Notes under the pieces: model-generated
Told to the model about the DNA's origin: nothing
What the model saw: the letters and a program-made list of their open reading frames with translations, nothing else
Databases searched by the model: none
NCBI GenBank assembly: GCA_004353515.1
Contig: SMNZ01000001.1
Location: 682,001-746,000 of the forward strand
Reading direction: 5' to 3'
Origin: Alteromonadaceae bacterium M269
Lineage (GTDB): Bacteria; Pseudomonadota; Gammaproteobacteria; Enterobacterales; Alteromonadaceae
DNA: 64,000 nucleotides
Program-made: the position numbers and the translations under genes
Shown here: piece by piece, positions 53,589 to 61,630 of the stretch
Layout of the letters: every line of letters begins with the position of its first letter
Numbering within the stretch: position 1 is the stretch's first letter

Positions 53589-54917
53589 TCAACGTTCAAG
53601 TTCATCTAACATCGCTTTATGATCTGCTTTAAACGTCTTGGTTGCTAAGAAAACAAATACAGCAGTGATTAACATTGCTACAGGGATTAAGTACATCGCA
53701 TCGTGAAGCCCAATTGCTCTGTGGGTATCATTCATGACTGCTACCCCTTCAGCAATCATAGCGGCATTAGCAAAGTAATCTGACAGCCCACCAACCACTA
53801 CAGTTCCAAAGGCTCCGCCAAGCAAATACATACCCGCAAAATAAAGCGCCATCGCAGTCCCTCTAAGCTTAGGCTGAACGACATCCTGTAGCGCAGGATA
53901 AACCGTCGTGTAATAACTGTAGTAAGTTAACCAGCCTAATCCAAACAACACGCTAAATAGTGTCAAAGCACCTTGTCCCTGTTTAAGTGCAGCGAATATA
54001 GCGATAGACGCTATTAATAAACAAACTGCACCATAGGTTAGTCGTCCTGTTTCACTGCGCTTATGGATGGAATCAGACAGGTGACCGCCTAAGGTTAAAC
54101 CTATTAAACCAGTAACACCGACTATGCCACCAGTAATAATCGACGCATCTGCAATAGGTAGTTGATAGTATCGAAGTAGAAGCGCGACCAAAAAGCCATT
54201 ACCGGCATAAGCCGCAAAATTAACTGATACGCCAGATAAGATGATCCACCACATTGTCTTAATAGATAGGATCTTTCTCACCGGTTTATCTATTTTTTCC
54301 TCGCTCACCTGGTGTTTTTCAGAAGCCCCTCTTTGTGGCTCACGTATTAAGAACACAACAATGGCCAAAATTAACCCAGGAACCGCAGCAGCAAAGAAAG
54401 GTGCACGCCAACTGCCAAATGCTTGCACAATAGGCCCTATGGTAAAGAATGCCAGAACTAACCCTATGGGAAGTCCAAGCATAAATACCCCCATAGCTCT
54501 CGCTCTCTTTTCAGCAGGATATAAATCACCAATCATAGAGGTTGCTGCTGGAGCGCAGCTTGCCTCACCAATTCCCAACCCCATTCTCACGAGTAGCAAG
54601 CTAATGTAGTTCCACACTAAACCAGAAGCAGCGGTTAACAAACTCCATGCGGTTAAACCAATTCCCAGGAGATTTTTCCGGCTACTGGTATCTGCAATAC
54701 GTCCAAGAGGAATACCTGCAACAGCATAAACAACGGTAAAAGCTGCACCTGCGATACCTAGCTGCAAGTCGTTCAAACCAAATTCCTTCCGAATTGGCTC
54801 AAAGACAACAGCAATAATTGTTCTATCGAAAAAGTTCAGCATGTTGATTAGGGCTAGGATAACTAAAATCACCGAAGCTCTGGGTGTTGACATAGTAGCG
54901 TTATCAGTTTGCTGCAT
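53589..54917 (-). CDS. MFS transporter (spinster-like)
   Basis: About 442 residues with 12 membrane helices. INMLNFFDRTIIAVVFEPIRKEFGLNDLQLG opens helix 1 in the manner of the spinster-type or ACS-type major facilitators, and GRIADTSSRKNLLGIG is the loop 2-3 motif. I start at the ATG at 54917, six bases after AAGGAAG; the longer frame overlaps the MaoC gene and lacks a ribosome site. It is downstream of the MaoC hydratase and divergent from a LysR gene, so it probably imports or exports an organic acid used by that enzyme. Substrate is not known. Confidence 0.9.
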   Translation of the reverse strand: MQQTDNATMSTPRASVILVILALINMLNFFDRTIIAVVFEPIRKEFGLNDLQLGIAGAAFTVVYAVAGIPLGRIADTSSRKNLLGIGLTAWSLLTAASGLVWNYISLLLVRMGLGIGEASCAPAATSMIGDLYPAEKRARAMGVFMLGLPIGLVLAFFTIGPIVQAFGSWRAPFFAAAVPGLILAIVVFLIREPQRGASEKHQVSEEKIDKPVRKILSIKTMWWIILSGVSVNFAAYAGNGFLVALLLRYYQLPIADASIITGGIVGVTGLIGLTLGGHLSDSIHKRSETGRLTYGAVCLLIASIAIFAALKQGQGALTLFSVLFGLGWLTYYSYYTTVYPALQDVVQPKLRGTAMALYFAGMYLLGGAFGTVVVGGLSDYFANAAMIAEGVAVMNDTHRAIGLHDAMYLIPVAMLITAVFVFLATKTFKADHKAMLDELER

Positions 54918-54963
54918 TGACGACTTCCTTATTTTGTAACGGTGAGAAGAATTTTTGTATTGA

Positions 54964-55413
54964 TTAACGATCGACAAGCAGCAACAAATAACGTCCAATC
55001 ATGGCTGGCTTTTCACGGCCATTAATCTCAACGGTACAATCAAACTTAAGTAACGTACCTGAGGGTTTCACCTCTCGCTCTGCTAGTGTCGATTTATAGC
55101 GAATTTGGTCACCTTCCCTGACAGGTTCGATAAAGCGAATACTATCAACGCCATAATTTAATAAGGTATGTGTGTCGAAATTGATGTTAACTATGTCGTA
55201 AAAGAGTGCGGGCATTAGCGTCGCAGAAAGAAAACCATGAGCTATCGTTGTTTTAAACGGACTTTCCTTGGCACACTTTTCTGCATCAACATGAATCCAG
55301 TTAAAGTCATTTGTTGCAGCAGCAAACGCATCTATTTTCTTTTGTGTAATATCCACCCACTCACTGACGGGAAGAGTGTCTCCTACTTCGAGGTTCTGAA
55401 CTTCATTGGTCAT
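54964..55413 (-). CDS. MaoC-family (R)-specific enoyl-CoA hydratase
   Basis: A 149-residue hot-dog-fold hydratase. The catalytic pair is D36 and H41 in NDFNWIHVD, followed by the hydratase-2 loop TTIAHGFLSATLMPALF. It hydrates trans-2-enoyl-CoA to (R)-3-hydroxyacyl-CoA. The ATG follows GGAGG by five bases. It lies 46 bp upstream of the MFS transporter and is divergent from a LysR regulator. Confidence 0.9.
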   Translation of the reverse strand: MTNEVQNLEVGDTLPVSEWVDITQKKIDAFAAATNDFNWIHVDAEKCAKESPFKTTIAHGFLSATLMPALFYDIVNINFDTHTLLNYGVDSIRFIEPVREGDQIRYKSTLAEREVKPSGTLLKFDCTVEINGREKPAMIGRYLLLLVDR

Positions 55414-55696
55414 TAATGCCTCCGATGAGATTATTGGTATCAGGTCTCATGCCTATCCTTGATGATGGCAATAAACATGTTTCCAGAATACACGTTAAAT
55501 TGTTAATTTCATGTATGTTTTAAACAAAACTTTAACAACCTATGTAATATTTACCAAATGAATGAAACTTATCCTTTTTAATCAATTACGCTTATGTTAA
55601 AAAAACATGGCTAGGTAAATTGTGGTGTACATAGAAGAAAAACGCCCTGTGTCACCTTGCCTAGAATGAGAGATTGGCTGACAGCGAGTTTTAACA
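55414..55696. promoter_or_regulatory. Divergent maoC/lysR control region
   Basis: A 283-bp AT-rich gap between two divergent starts, the usual place for LysR binding. A near-palindrome (ATACACG...CATGTAT, one mismatch, about 55482-55520) and several T-N11-A patterns are present. None is clear enough to name as the operator. Confidence 0.45.
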
Positions 55697-56629
55697 ATGA
55701 ATATAAATAGAATAGATCTCAACTTGTTCGCGGTGTTTGATGCCATATACACAGCTGGCAGTTTGACGAAAGCCGCCGATGTTTTGTGTATTACACAACC
55801 TGCTGTCAGTAATTCCCTCTCTCGCCTGAGAGAAATGCTTAACGATCCTTTGTTTGTTAGAACCGGGCATACAATGACACCCACACCGGCAGCTCAGAAC
55901 ATTATCGGCCCAGCTCGCCAAGCGCTAGAAATGCTGAGAAAGAGTGTTCAGGAGAGCCATAAATTCGACCCTAGTAGTACAGAAAAAAGCTTTTCTTTTA
56001 GTATGCGCGACTTACTAGAAGCGAGTTTCTTCCCTAGGTTGTTGAATAGACTGCAAGACACAGCTCCGAAAATCAGCTTAACCAATCACCTTATATCAAG
56101 AGATAAGATTGTTAGTGCAATGGCCAGTGGTCATCTAGATTTTCATGCGGACGGCGTAAACTTTACCGATCCTCACTTATGTAAGCAGCTAATTGCACAA
56201 GACCGTTATATTGTTGTCGCGCGAAAAAATCACCCGGCGTTGAGTCAAGGCTTAACACTTGAAACATTTCTATCGCTAGGACACATCAATGTTTCCCAAC
56301 GTCAAAAAGGCTTGGGACATGTTGATACAGTGCTTAATAAAATGGGATTAACGCGACGAGTCGTTTTGCGAAGTCAACACGTGATGACTGTACCCAGCGA
56401 GATTGTCAAAACAGATCTGATTGCCTGCTTACCTTTTCACTTCGCTAAGCACTTTGATCTCGCCATTTATGAAGTGCCTTTTGAAATAGATACACTTGAA
56501 TACTATTTATATTGGCATGTAAGTGCAGATCTTGATCCAGCACATCTATGGATGAGAGAGCAACTTCTTGACTTATCTAAAGCATTCACTCCATCGAACA
56601 AAAACAGTACGCCAGCCCAGAACCACTAG
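55697..56629 (+). CDS. LysR-family transcriptional regulator
   Basis: A 310-residue regulator. The N-terminal winged helix-turn-helix reads LNLFAVFDAIYTAGSLTKAADVLCITQPAVSNSLSRLREMLNDPLFVRTG, typical of LysR proteins close to the NodD/LeuO/PcaQ-like group. The C-terminal part (about 90-300) is a two-lobed effector domain. It is divergent from the MaoC-MFS pair and probably controls it; the effector may be a carboxylic acid or acyl-CoA. That link is inferred from arrangement. Confidence 0.93.
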   Translation: MNINRIDLNLFAVFDAIYTAGSLTKAADVLCITQPAVSNSLSRLREMLNDPLFVRTGHTMTPTPAAQNIIGPARQALEMLRKSVQESHKFDPSSTEKSFSFSMRDLLEASFFPRLLNRLQDTAPKISLTNHLISRDKIVSAMASGHLDFHADGVNFTDPHLCKQLIAQDRYIVVARKNHPALSQGLTLETFLSLGHINVSQRQKGLGHVDTVLNKMGLTRRVVLRSQHVMTVPSEIVKTDLIACLPFHFAKHFDLAIYEVPFEIDTLEYYLYWHVSADLDPAHLWMREQLLDLSKAFTPSNKNSTPAQNH

Positions 56630-56848
56630 GCACTCCAGCTAAAAACAAGCTCAAGATCAAGGAGTAAAAACGCCGTGATTTTGAGCATTCCAAACTCTTT
56701 TTTTACGTATCGATAATCATACGCGAGTATCACCTCTATTATTTTTTGTTAGAACCTTTTCCGCTTTAATACACACATCAACGCCGAACAACAAAAGCAA
56801 AACGGCATAAACAAACTAATCAAAGATTTTGAAATGAAGGTGGAACTC

Positions 56849-57244
56849 ATGAACAAATTACTTAAAGCATCACTTATCGCAGCAACAGTTACAGTAGCTA
56901 CTCCGTCTTTTGCTGGTGGTGACATCAACTCTGCTCTAGCAAACATCTGCACAATCGTAAAAACAAACGATAAAAGCGCACTACGTAGCAAAATGAAGCG
57001 TGTTGAAGCTGACTTCGGTGCAAAACTTCGCGACGTTTATGACGGCGTTACTTGTGGTGGTGAGAGCCTTATCCGCACAGCCATGCTAAGCGAAGCTGTT
57101 GACACAGGTACCTTCATGATTAAGAAAATGTCTAGAAAAGCATTAGCACAACCTGAGAAAGACGGTAAAACACTTTCTGCTTGGGTAACTGAAAAAGGTT
57201 TAGACAGCTCTCCTTTAGCTGCTGTCCTTAAAGAAAGAATTTAG
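56849..57244 (+). CDS. DUF3718 exported protein, copy 1
   Basis: 131 residues from the ATG at 56849, five bases after AAGGTGG; an in-frame ATG five codons earlier lies inside that ribosome site. The signal peptide is MNKLLKASLIAATVTVATPSFA with a cut after A22. The mature protein has NICTIVKTNDKSALRSKMKR, VYDGVTCGGESLIRTAM and a C-terminal WVTEKGLDSSPLAAVL, matching my memory of DUF3718 (two cysteines, probably a disulfide). Function is unknown. It differs from copy 2 at eight residues. Confidence 0.85.
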   Translation: MNKLLKASLIAATVTVATPSFAGGDINSALANICTIVKTNDKSALRSKMKRVEADFGAKLRDVYDGVTCGGESLIRTAMLSEAVDTGTFMIKKMSRKALAQPEKDGKTLSAWVTEKGLDSSPLAAVLKERI

Positions 57245-57272
57245 TATCAACTATAAAAAGTTGCTTTCCTCT

Positions 57273-57305
57273 AAAGCGGTGCCTTAAAAAGCCCGCTTTT
57301 TCTCT
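57273..57305 (+). terminator. Terminator after DUF3718 copy 1
   Basis: AAAGCGG-T-GC and GC-CCGCTTT pair with one bulge around CTTAAAAA, ending in a T-rich tail. It lies in the 3' part of the repeat. It faces the acr3 stop, so it also separates convergent transcripts. Confidence 0.8.
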
Positions 57306-57325
57306 TTCTAGACTTTAAATAAGCA

Positions 57326-58342
57326 TTACTCGAACCAGTGTCTTGTCCTATTGGCAAACCAAACCAACGACAACATTACCGGCACCTCAACCAAAACCCC
57401 AACAACTGTTGCAAGTGCAGCACCTGAATGAAGTCCAAATAACGATATGGCTACGGCAACTGCTAACTCAAAGAAGTTTGACGTTCCAATCATACAAGCT
57501 GGCGCGGCAACGTTATGTGGTAACTTAATACGCTTAGCTAACCAATAAGCAATAACAAAGATGCCGTACGTTTGTATAAGTAAAGGAATAGCAATAAGCA
57601 CAATCGCTTGAGGGTTAGAGATAATTGTCTGAGACTGCAAACCAAAAAGCAGAACTACAGTTGCCAACAAACCAATAATTGACCAGGGCTTCATCTTACC
57701 GAGAAAAGAATCCAGCCGAGTATGATCACCATTGCTGTCTAGTATAGAACGAGTTATTGCACCCGCTATCAAAGGAATCAAAACGTAAAGAACAACAGAT
57801 AGCAATAAGGTGTTCCATGGGACCGTAATATCAGTGATGCCTAATAACAGGCCTGCTATGGGGGCAAAGGCGAAGATCATTATCACATCGTTGACGGACA
57901 CCTGGACCAAGGTATAGTTTGCATCGCCTTTAGTGAGTTGACTCCATACGAACACCATGGCTGTACAAGGCGCCACACCCAACAGAATCATACCAGCGAT
58001 ATACTCAGATGCCGTTTGAGGATCCACCCAATCAACAAATAAACCTTTGAAGAATAACCACCCAAGTAACGCCATCGAAAAAGGCTTTATCAACCAATTA
58101 ATCACCAAGGTTAATATCAGCCCTCTTGGGTTTTTACCTACATCTTTGATAGATGAAAAATCGATCTGCACCATCATGGGATAAATCATCAACCAGATTA
58201 ATGCCGCAATGACCAAATTTACGTGCGCATACTCCCACCCAGCTAAGGCAGTGAATACATCAGGTATGAAACTGCCAGCAATAATACCAACAACAATAGC
58301 AAGTCCTACCCATACAGACAGGTACCGTTCAAAAACACCCAT
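57326..58342 (-). CDS. acr3: ACR3-family arsenite exporter
   Basis: A 338-residue membrane carrier with about ten helices that extrudes arsenite. The essential cysteine lies in [15 protein letters not shown], and [19 protein letters not shown] follows as in known ACR3 proteins. The ATG has AGGA just upstream and lies 11 bp beyond the arsH stop. It is the last gene of arsR-arsC-arsH-acr3. Confidence 0.95.
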   Translation of the reverse strand: MGVFERYLSVWVGLAIVVGIIAGSFIPDVFTALAGWEYAHVNLVIAALIWLMIYPMMVQIDFSSIKDVGKNPRGLILTLVINWLIKPFSMALLGWLFFKGLFVDWVDPQTASEYIAGMILLGVAPCTAMVFVWSQLTKGDANYTLVQVSVNDVIMIFAFAPIAGLLLGITDITVPWNTLLLSVVLYVLIPLIAGAITRSILDSNGDHTRLDSFLGKMKPWSIIGLLATVVLLFGLQSQTIISNPQAIVLIAIPLLIQTYGIFVIAYWLAKRIKLPHNVAAPACMIGTSNFFELAVAVAISLFGLHSGAALATVVGVLVEVPVMLSLVWFANRTRHWFE

Positions 58343-58353
58343 TGCTTCCTACC

Positions 58354-59061
58354 TTATATTGAACGTTGATTAACGCGCTGACTTACTTGCTCAGCGCTTT
58401 CAACTCGTTCTGAATAACGGTCTACGAAGTACTCTTTCTTATCACGTAATAAAAGAGTGAACTTCATCAGCTCTTCCATAACATCAACAATACGGTTGTA
58501 GTAAGACGAAGGCTTCATACGACCGTCTTCATTAAATTCTAAGAAAGCTTTCGCGACAGACGATTGATTAGGAATGGTAACCATACGCATCCATCTACCT
58601 AGAATGCGCATTTGATTAATGGCATTGAAAGACTGAGAACCACCACAAACTTGCATAATCGCCAAAGTTTTCCCCTGAGTAGGCCTTACACCGCCCAAAC
58701 TGAGAGGAACCCAATCAATTTGACTCTTTAAAATACTTGTCATAGTTCCATGACGTTCAGGAGAGCACCAAACTTGCCCTTCAGACCATATCATCAACTC
58801 CCTTAATTCTTGGACTTTTGGATGAGAATCATCCTCTGTGTCCGTCTGCGGTAAACCTTCTGGATCAAATATGCGAACCTCAGCGCCTAGAGTCACCAGT
58901 AAACGAGCACTTTCCTCAATCACTAAACGACTATACGAGCGCTCTCTCAATGATCCATAAAGCAACAGTATTCTTGGCTTATGTGGCATCGCATCATCAT
59001 TTGCTGGTATGTGAAGCTTTTTGCTATCAATATTGGGTAAGCTCATATCCAATTGAGTCAT
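58354..59061 (-). CDS. arsH: ArsH organoarsenical oxidase/NADPH:FMN reductase
   Basis: A 235-residue flavodoxin-like protein. The FMN loop is [13 protein letters not shown], and [40 protein letters not shown] is the ArsH signature. ArsH oxidises trivalent organoarsenicals and reduces quinones or metals with NADPH. Its ATG overlaps the arsC stop by 4 bases (ATGA). Confidence 0.95.
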   Translation of the reverse strand: MTQLDMSLPNIDSKKLHIPANDDAMPHKPRILLLYGSLRERSYSRLVIEESARLLVTLGAEVRIFDPEGLPQTDTEDDSHPKVQELRELMIWSEGQVWCSPERHGTMTSILKSQIDWVPLSLGGVRPTQGKTLAIMQVCGGSQSFNAINQMRILGRWMRMVTIPNQSSVAKAFLEFNEDGRMKPSSYYNRIVDVMEELMKFTLLLRDKKEYFVDRYSERVESAEQVSQRVNQRSI

Positions 59062-59531
59062 GACTGATTTCCTATTTTTGTTAACGCTGCTGAGAGCTCT
59101 TCGTTTTCAAGTTCTTGTTTAGCTAAAGACTTCAACGCGTCAACACGCTTAACAACCTCGTCGATACAACTCATAAACGCCTGTCTTTTCTCGTCATCAC
59201 TCCCTTGGATCTTTGAAGGATCACTTAACCCCCAATGCACTTTGGTACTCTTACCAAAGTAGACCGGGCAAGCTTCACCGGCTGCTGAATCACATACCGT
59301 AATCACAACATCTGGTTCAAAGTCTTCGAAATCATCCCAAGATTGGCTTTGCAGCTCATGAGTCGGATACCCTGATTGATTTAAATACTGAATAGACAGC
59401 GGGTGAACTTCACCAGCAGGCTGACTACCTGCACTTTTAGCTATCAGCAATCCTTCAGAATTAGCATTGGTAATAGCCTCAGACAAAATGCTACGACAGC
59501 GATTATGCGTACATATATAAAGAATTTTCAT
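59058..59531 (-). CDS. arsC: Arsenate reductase, low-molecular-weight phosphatase type
   Basis: 157 residues from the ATG at 59531 ([19 protein letters not shown]). The P-loop CX5R is C7 to R13, followed by S14, and D105-like DPSK closes the active site. It reduces arsenate to arsenite, using thioredoxin or glutaredoxin/glutathione. A longer frame that overlaps arsR is not the start. It lies 8 bp after the arsR stop and overlaps arsH. Confidence 0.93.
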   Translation of the reverse strand: MKILYICTHNRCRSILSEAITNANSEGLLIAKSAGSQPAGEVHPLSIQYLNQSGYPTHELQSQSWDDFEDFEPDVVITVCDSAAGEACPVYFGKSTKVHWGLSDPSKIQGSDDEKRQAFMSCIDEVVKRVDALKSLAKQELENEELSAALTKIGNQS

Positions 59532-59539
59532 GATATTGA

Positions 59540-59866
59540 TTAGCAACCATTGTTGATTGATGTGTTGAGCACTTGTAATGCTTTTGCAAAATAATCTGCA
59601 TTGCTTCGAGCTGTACCTAAAATCACTTCCCTCGCCCATTCAGGTAAGTCAGGATGCAGTTTGTAATAGATCCATTTTCCTCTGCGCTCACTTTGAAGAA
59701 TTTCACACTTGCGCAGCTCTGCAAGATGACGCGACGTTTTAGGTTGATCAAGCTGCAATGCATCCATTAGGTTGCAAACGCAAGCTTCACCTGCTTCAGA
59801 GATAAGAAGTAAAGATTTCAGCCTCGTCTCATCTGCGAGGCATTTATAAAATTTAACTGGGTTCAT
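59540..59866 (-). CDS. arsR: ArsR-family arsenite-responsive repressor
   Basis: About 108 residues from the ATG at 59866 (an ATG seven codons upstream is possible). The arsenite-sensing cysteines are C29 and C31 in ACVCNLMDALQLDQPKTSRHLAEL, which also holds the recognition helix. It represses its own operon until arsenite binds. The operator candidate lies 20 bp upstream. Confidence 0.93.
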   Translation of the reverse strand: MNPVKFYKCLADETRLKSLLLISEAGEACVCNLMDALQLDQPKTSRHLAELRKCEILQSERRGKWIYYKLHPDLPEWAREVILGTARSNADYFAKALQVLNTSINNGC

Positions 59867-59870
59867 AAAA

Positions 59871-59906
59871 CATATATGATATTTCACATATGTGGATTTT
59901 CATATG
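59871..59906. promoter_or_regulatory. ArsR operator candidate
   Basis: The 10-bp perfect palindrome CACATATGTG (59885-59894) is flanked by CATATAT (59871-59877) and CATATG (59901-59906). ArsR/SmtB regulators bind AT-rich 12-2-12-type inverted repeats of this kind. It lies directly before arsR. Confidence 0.65.
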
Positions 59907-60150
59907 TATAGCCACTATGAATCAAGCTAAATAATGCACTTTAAAAAAAGTTTCATAATTAAGAGGTGGATTAAAACCTCTATAGATAAGCAGGATCACT
60001 TATATAGGTATTAATAACCATACGCGAGTATCACCGCTGTTATTTTTTGTTAGAAATTTTTGATATCTAATACACACATCAACGCCGAACAACAAAAGCA
60101 AAACGGCATTAAACAAACTAATCAAAAATTTTGAAATGAAGGTGGAACTC

Positions 60151-60546
60151 ATGAACAAATTACTTAAAGCATCACTTATCGCAGCAACAGTTACAGTAGC
60201 TACTCCGTCTTTTGCTGGTGGCGACATCAACTCTGCGCTAGCAAACATCTGCTCAATCGTAAAAACAAATGACAAAAGTGCACTACGTAGCAAAATGAAG
60301 CGTGTTGAAGCTGACTTCGGTGCGAAACTTCGCGACGTATACAACGGCGTAACTTGCGGTGGTGAGAGCCTTATCCGCACAGCCATGCTAAGCGAAGCTG
60401 TTGACACAGGTACGTTCATGATTAAGAAAATGACTAAAAGAGCATTAACTCAACCTGAGCAAGACGGTAAAACACTTTCTGCTTGGGTAACTGAAAAAGG
60501 TCTAGACGGCTCTCCTTTAGCTGCTGTCCTTAAAGAAAGAATCTAG
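60151..60546 (+). CDS. DUF3718 exported protein, copy 2
   Basis: 131 residues from the ATG at 60151, with the same AAGGTGG ribosome site and an identical signal peptide. The eight differences from copy 1, by position in the mature region, are T/S, D/N, S/T, R/K, K/R, A/T, K/Q and S/G. All are mild. Most of the nucleotide changes are silent, so both copies appear under selection. Function is unknown. Confidence 0.85.
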   Translation: MNKLLKASLIAATVTVATPSFAGGDINSALANICSIVKTNDKSALRSKMKRVEADFGAKLRDVYNGVTCGGESLIRTAMLSEAVDTGTFMIKKMTKRALTQPEQDGKTLSAWVTEKGLDGSPLAAVLKERI

Positions 60547-60574
60547 TATCAACTATAAAAAGTTGCTTTCCTCT

Positions 60575-60607
60575 AAAGCGGTGCCTTAAAAAGCCCGCTT
60601 TTCCTCT
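60575..60607 (+). terminator. Terminator after DUF3718 copy 2
   Basis: The same stem as after copy 1 (AAAGCGG...CCGCTTT). It lies 21 bp before the stop of the convergent hydrolase gene. Confidence 0.78.
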
Positions 60608-60627
60608 TTCTGGGGGAATTATTGACC

Positions 60628-61539
60628 TTAGTTAATATCTCTACTCACCCACTGTTTTATCGCACTATTTATCTTCTCCGGAATTTCATGATGCAACCAA
60701 TGTGTCGCTTCAGGGAATCGAATAATTTCCAACTCTGGAACATAACTTTCCAAATCATCTAACACGTTAACTACAAACGCTTGATCTTGTTCGCCCCACA
60801 AAACTAAAGTCGGAACATGAATTCTGATATTAGGAATAGTCATTTTCTTTGTTGCAGCAAGTACATCTGATTCACTTTGACTCTCAGACGGTGCGAGTTG
60901 TGGCATCGCTTTGTAATATCTCAGCATACAAGACAACGCACCTTCCTGACTCCATGCGCCCAAGTATTCCGCCTTTTGTTCAGAACTCATATTGCTATGA
61001 GACATACTTTTCCAGATTTTTCCCTGAAGATATTCGAAATCATTCGCTCTAAGCTTCGATTCGGCCTTGCTATCGACAAGTTCATGTATGTAATCGCTGA
61101 GCTGCCGTTGTTGCTTATTTTGGATCATTTCTCTTGTAAAGGTGCTGGGATGTGCCGCGTTCAAAACAACAAACTTATCGAACAGTTGTGGATGGAATGC
61201 AACTAGCGGCCAAGCAATAGCACCTCCCCAATCATGCGCCACCAAAACAACTTTTTGTTGATGACTGACAGCTTCGACAAACTCCTTCATCACACTGATT
61301 AAATTCGGTACTTGATAAAAAGCGTTATCTGAGATTTTTTCACTGAGGTTATAACCGGGTAAATCTGGGGCAATAACACGATAATCACGAGACAATGCAT
61401 TCAATTGATTTCGCCATGCAAACCAAGCTTCTGGGAAACCATGCAGGAATATCAATGTTTTACTTTGCATTTTTTTTGTCGGTAATGACTCGACATAATG
61501 CAGTTCACATTGGCTCAGCTTAACCTTTTTATGTTCCAT
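60628..61539 (-). CDS. Alpha/beta hydrolase, epoxide-hydrolase-like
   Basis: 303 residues from the ATG at 61539, six bases after GGAGGG; a longer frame has no ribosome site. The oxyanion motif is HGFPEAWFAWR, the nucleophile is Asp in AHDWGGAIAW (an acid, not serine), and the catalytic His is in ATHWLHHE. This Asp-centred triad marks epoxide hydrolases and haloalkane dehalogenases; HGFPE favours epoxide hydrolase. A cap domain (about 140-220) carries several tyrosines. It is downstream of the acyl-CoA dehydrogenase but separated by a terminator. Confidence 0.85.
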   Translation of the reverse strand: MEHKKVKLSQCELHYVESLPTKKMQSKTLIFLHGFPEAWFAWRNQLNALSRDYRVIAPDLPGYNLSEKISDNAFYQVPNLISVMKEFVEAVSHQQKVVLVAHDWGGAIAWPLVAFHPQLFDKFVVLNAAHPSTFTREMIQNKQQRQLSDYIHELVDSKAESKLRANDFEYLQGKIWKSMSHSNMSSEQKAEYLGAWSQEGALSCMLRYYKAMPQLAPSESQSESDVLAATKKMTIPNIRIHVPTLVLWGEQDQAFVVNVLDDLESYVPELEIIRFPEATHWLHHEIPEKINSAIKQWVSRDIN

Positions 61540-61575
61540 ACTTATCCCTCCAATACAACAAACTCTTTCGATCAA

Positions 61576-61605
61576 AAAAGGCGAATAGAACACTATTCGC
61601 CTTTT
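61576..61605 (-). terminator. Terminator of the thiolase/acyl-CoA dehydrogenase operon
   Basis: AAAAGGCGAATAG and CTATTCGCCTTTT pair over 13 bp around AACA; on the minus strand TTTTTT follows. It is 26 bp beyond the dehydrogenase stop and just upstream of the hydrolase start. Confidence 0.93.
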
Positions 61606-61630
61606 CAATTTATGCAGTACTTATCGACCT

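Larger units (their letters stand above)
56713..57309 (+). repeat. Direct repeat copy 1 (leader + DUF3718 gene + terminator)
   Basis: About 597 bp repeated at 60014-60611 in the same orientation. Both copies hold the same leader, a DUF3718 gene and the same terminator. By hand I count 22 mismatches in the 411 nt from the upstream ATG to the stop, and about 12 differences in the leader. The 60 nt after the stop are nearly identical. The two copies bracket the ars operon. Confidence 0.9.
60014..60611 (+). repeat. Direct repeat copy 2 (leader + DUF3718 gene + terminator)
   Basis: Same orientation as 56713-57309, offset 3301-3302 bp, with one inserted base before the gene. Homology begins at ATAACCATACGCGAG and stops at CTCTTTCT, after which the two sequences diverge. 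Recombination between the copies would delete 3.3 kb carrying the ars operon. Confidence 0.9.

Noticed and set aside
59058-59639. A longer ArsC of 193 residues
   Set aside because: The first 36 codons overlap arsR; the internal ATG gives the canonical N-terminus with the catalytic Cys at position 7.
57310-60013. Transposon or integron carrying the ars genes
   Set aside because: No transposase, integrase, terminal inverted repeats or target duplications are visible; the flanking repeats are gene duplications in direct orientation.
60000-60419. 139-codon minus-strand frame opposite DUF3718 copy 2 (and a shorter one opposite copy 1)
   Set aside because: It is antisense to a gene with a signal peptide and good ribosome site, is much shorter opposite copy 1, and has no ribosome site.
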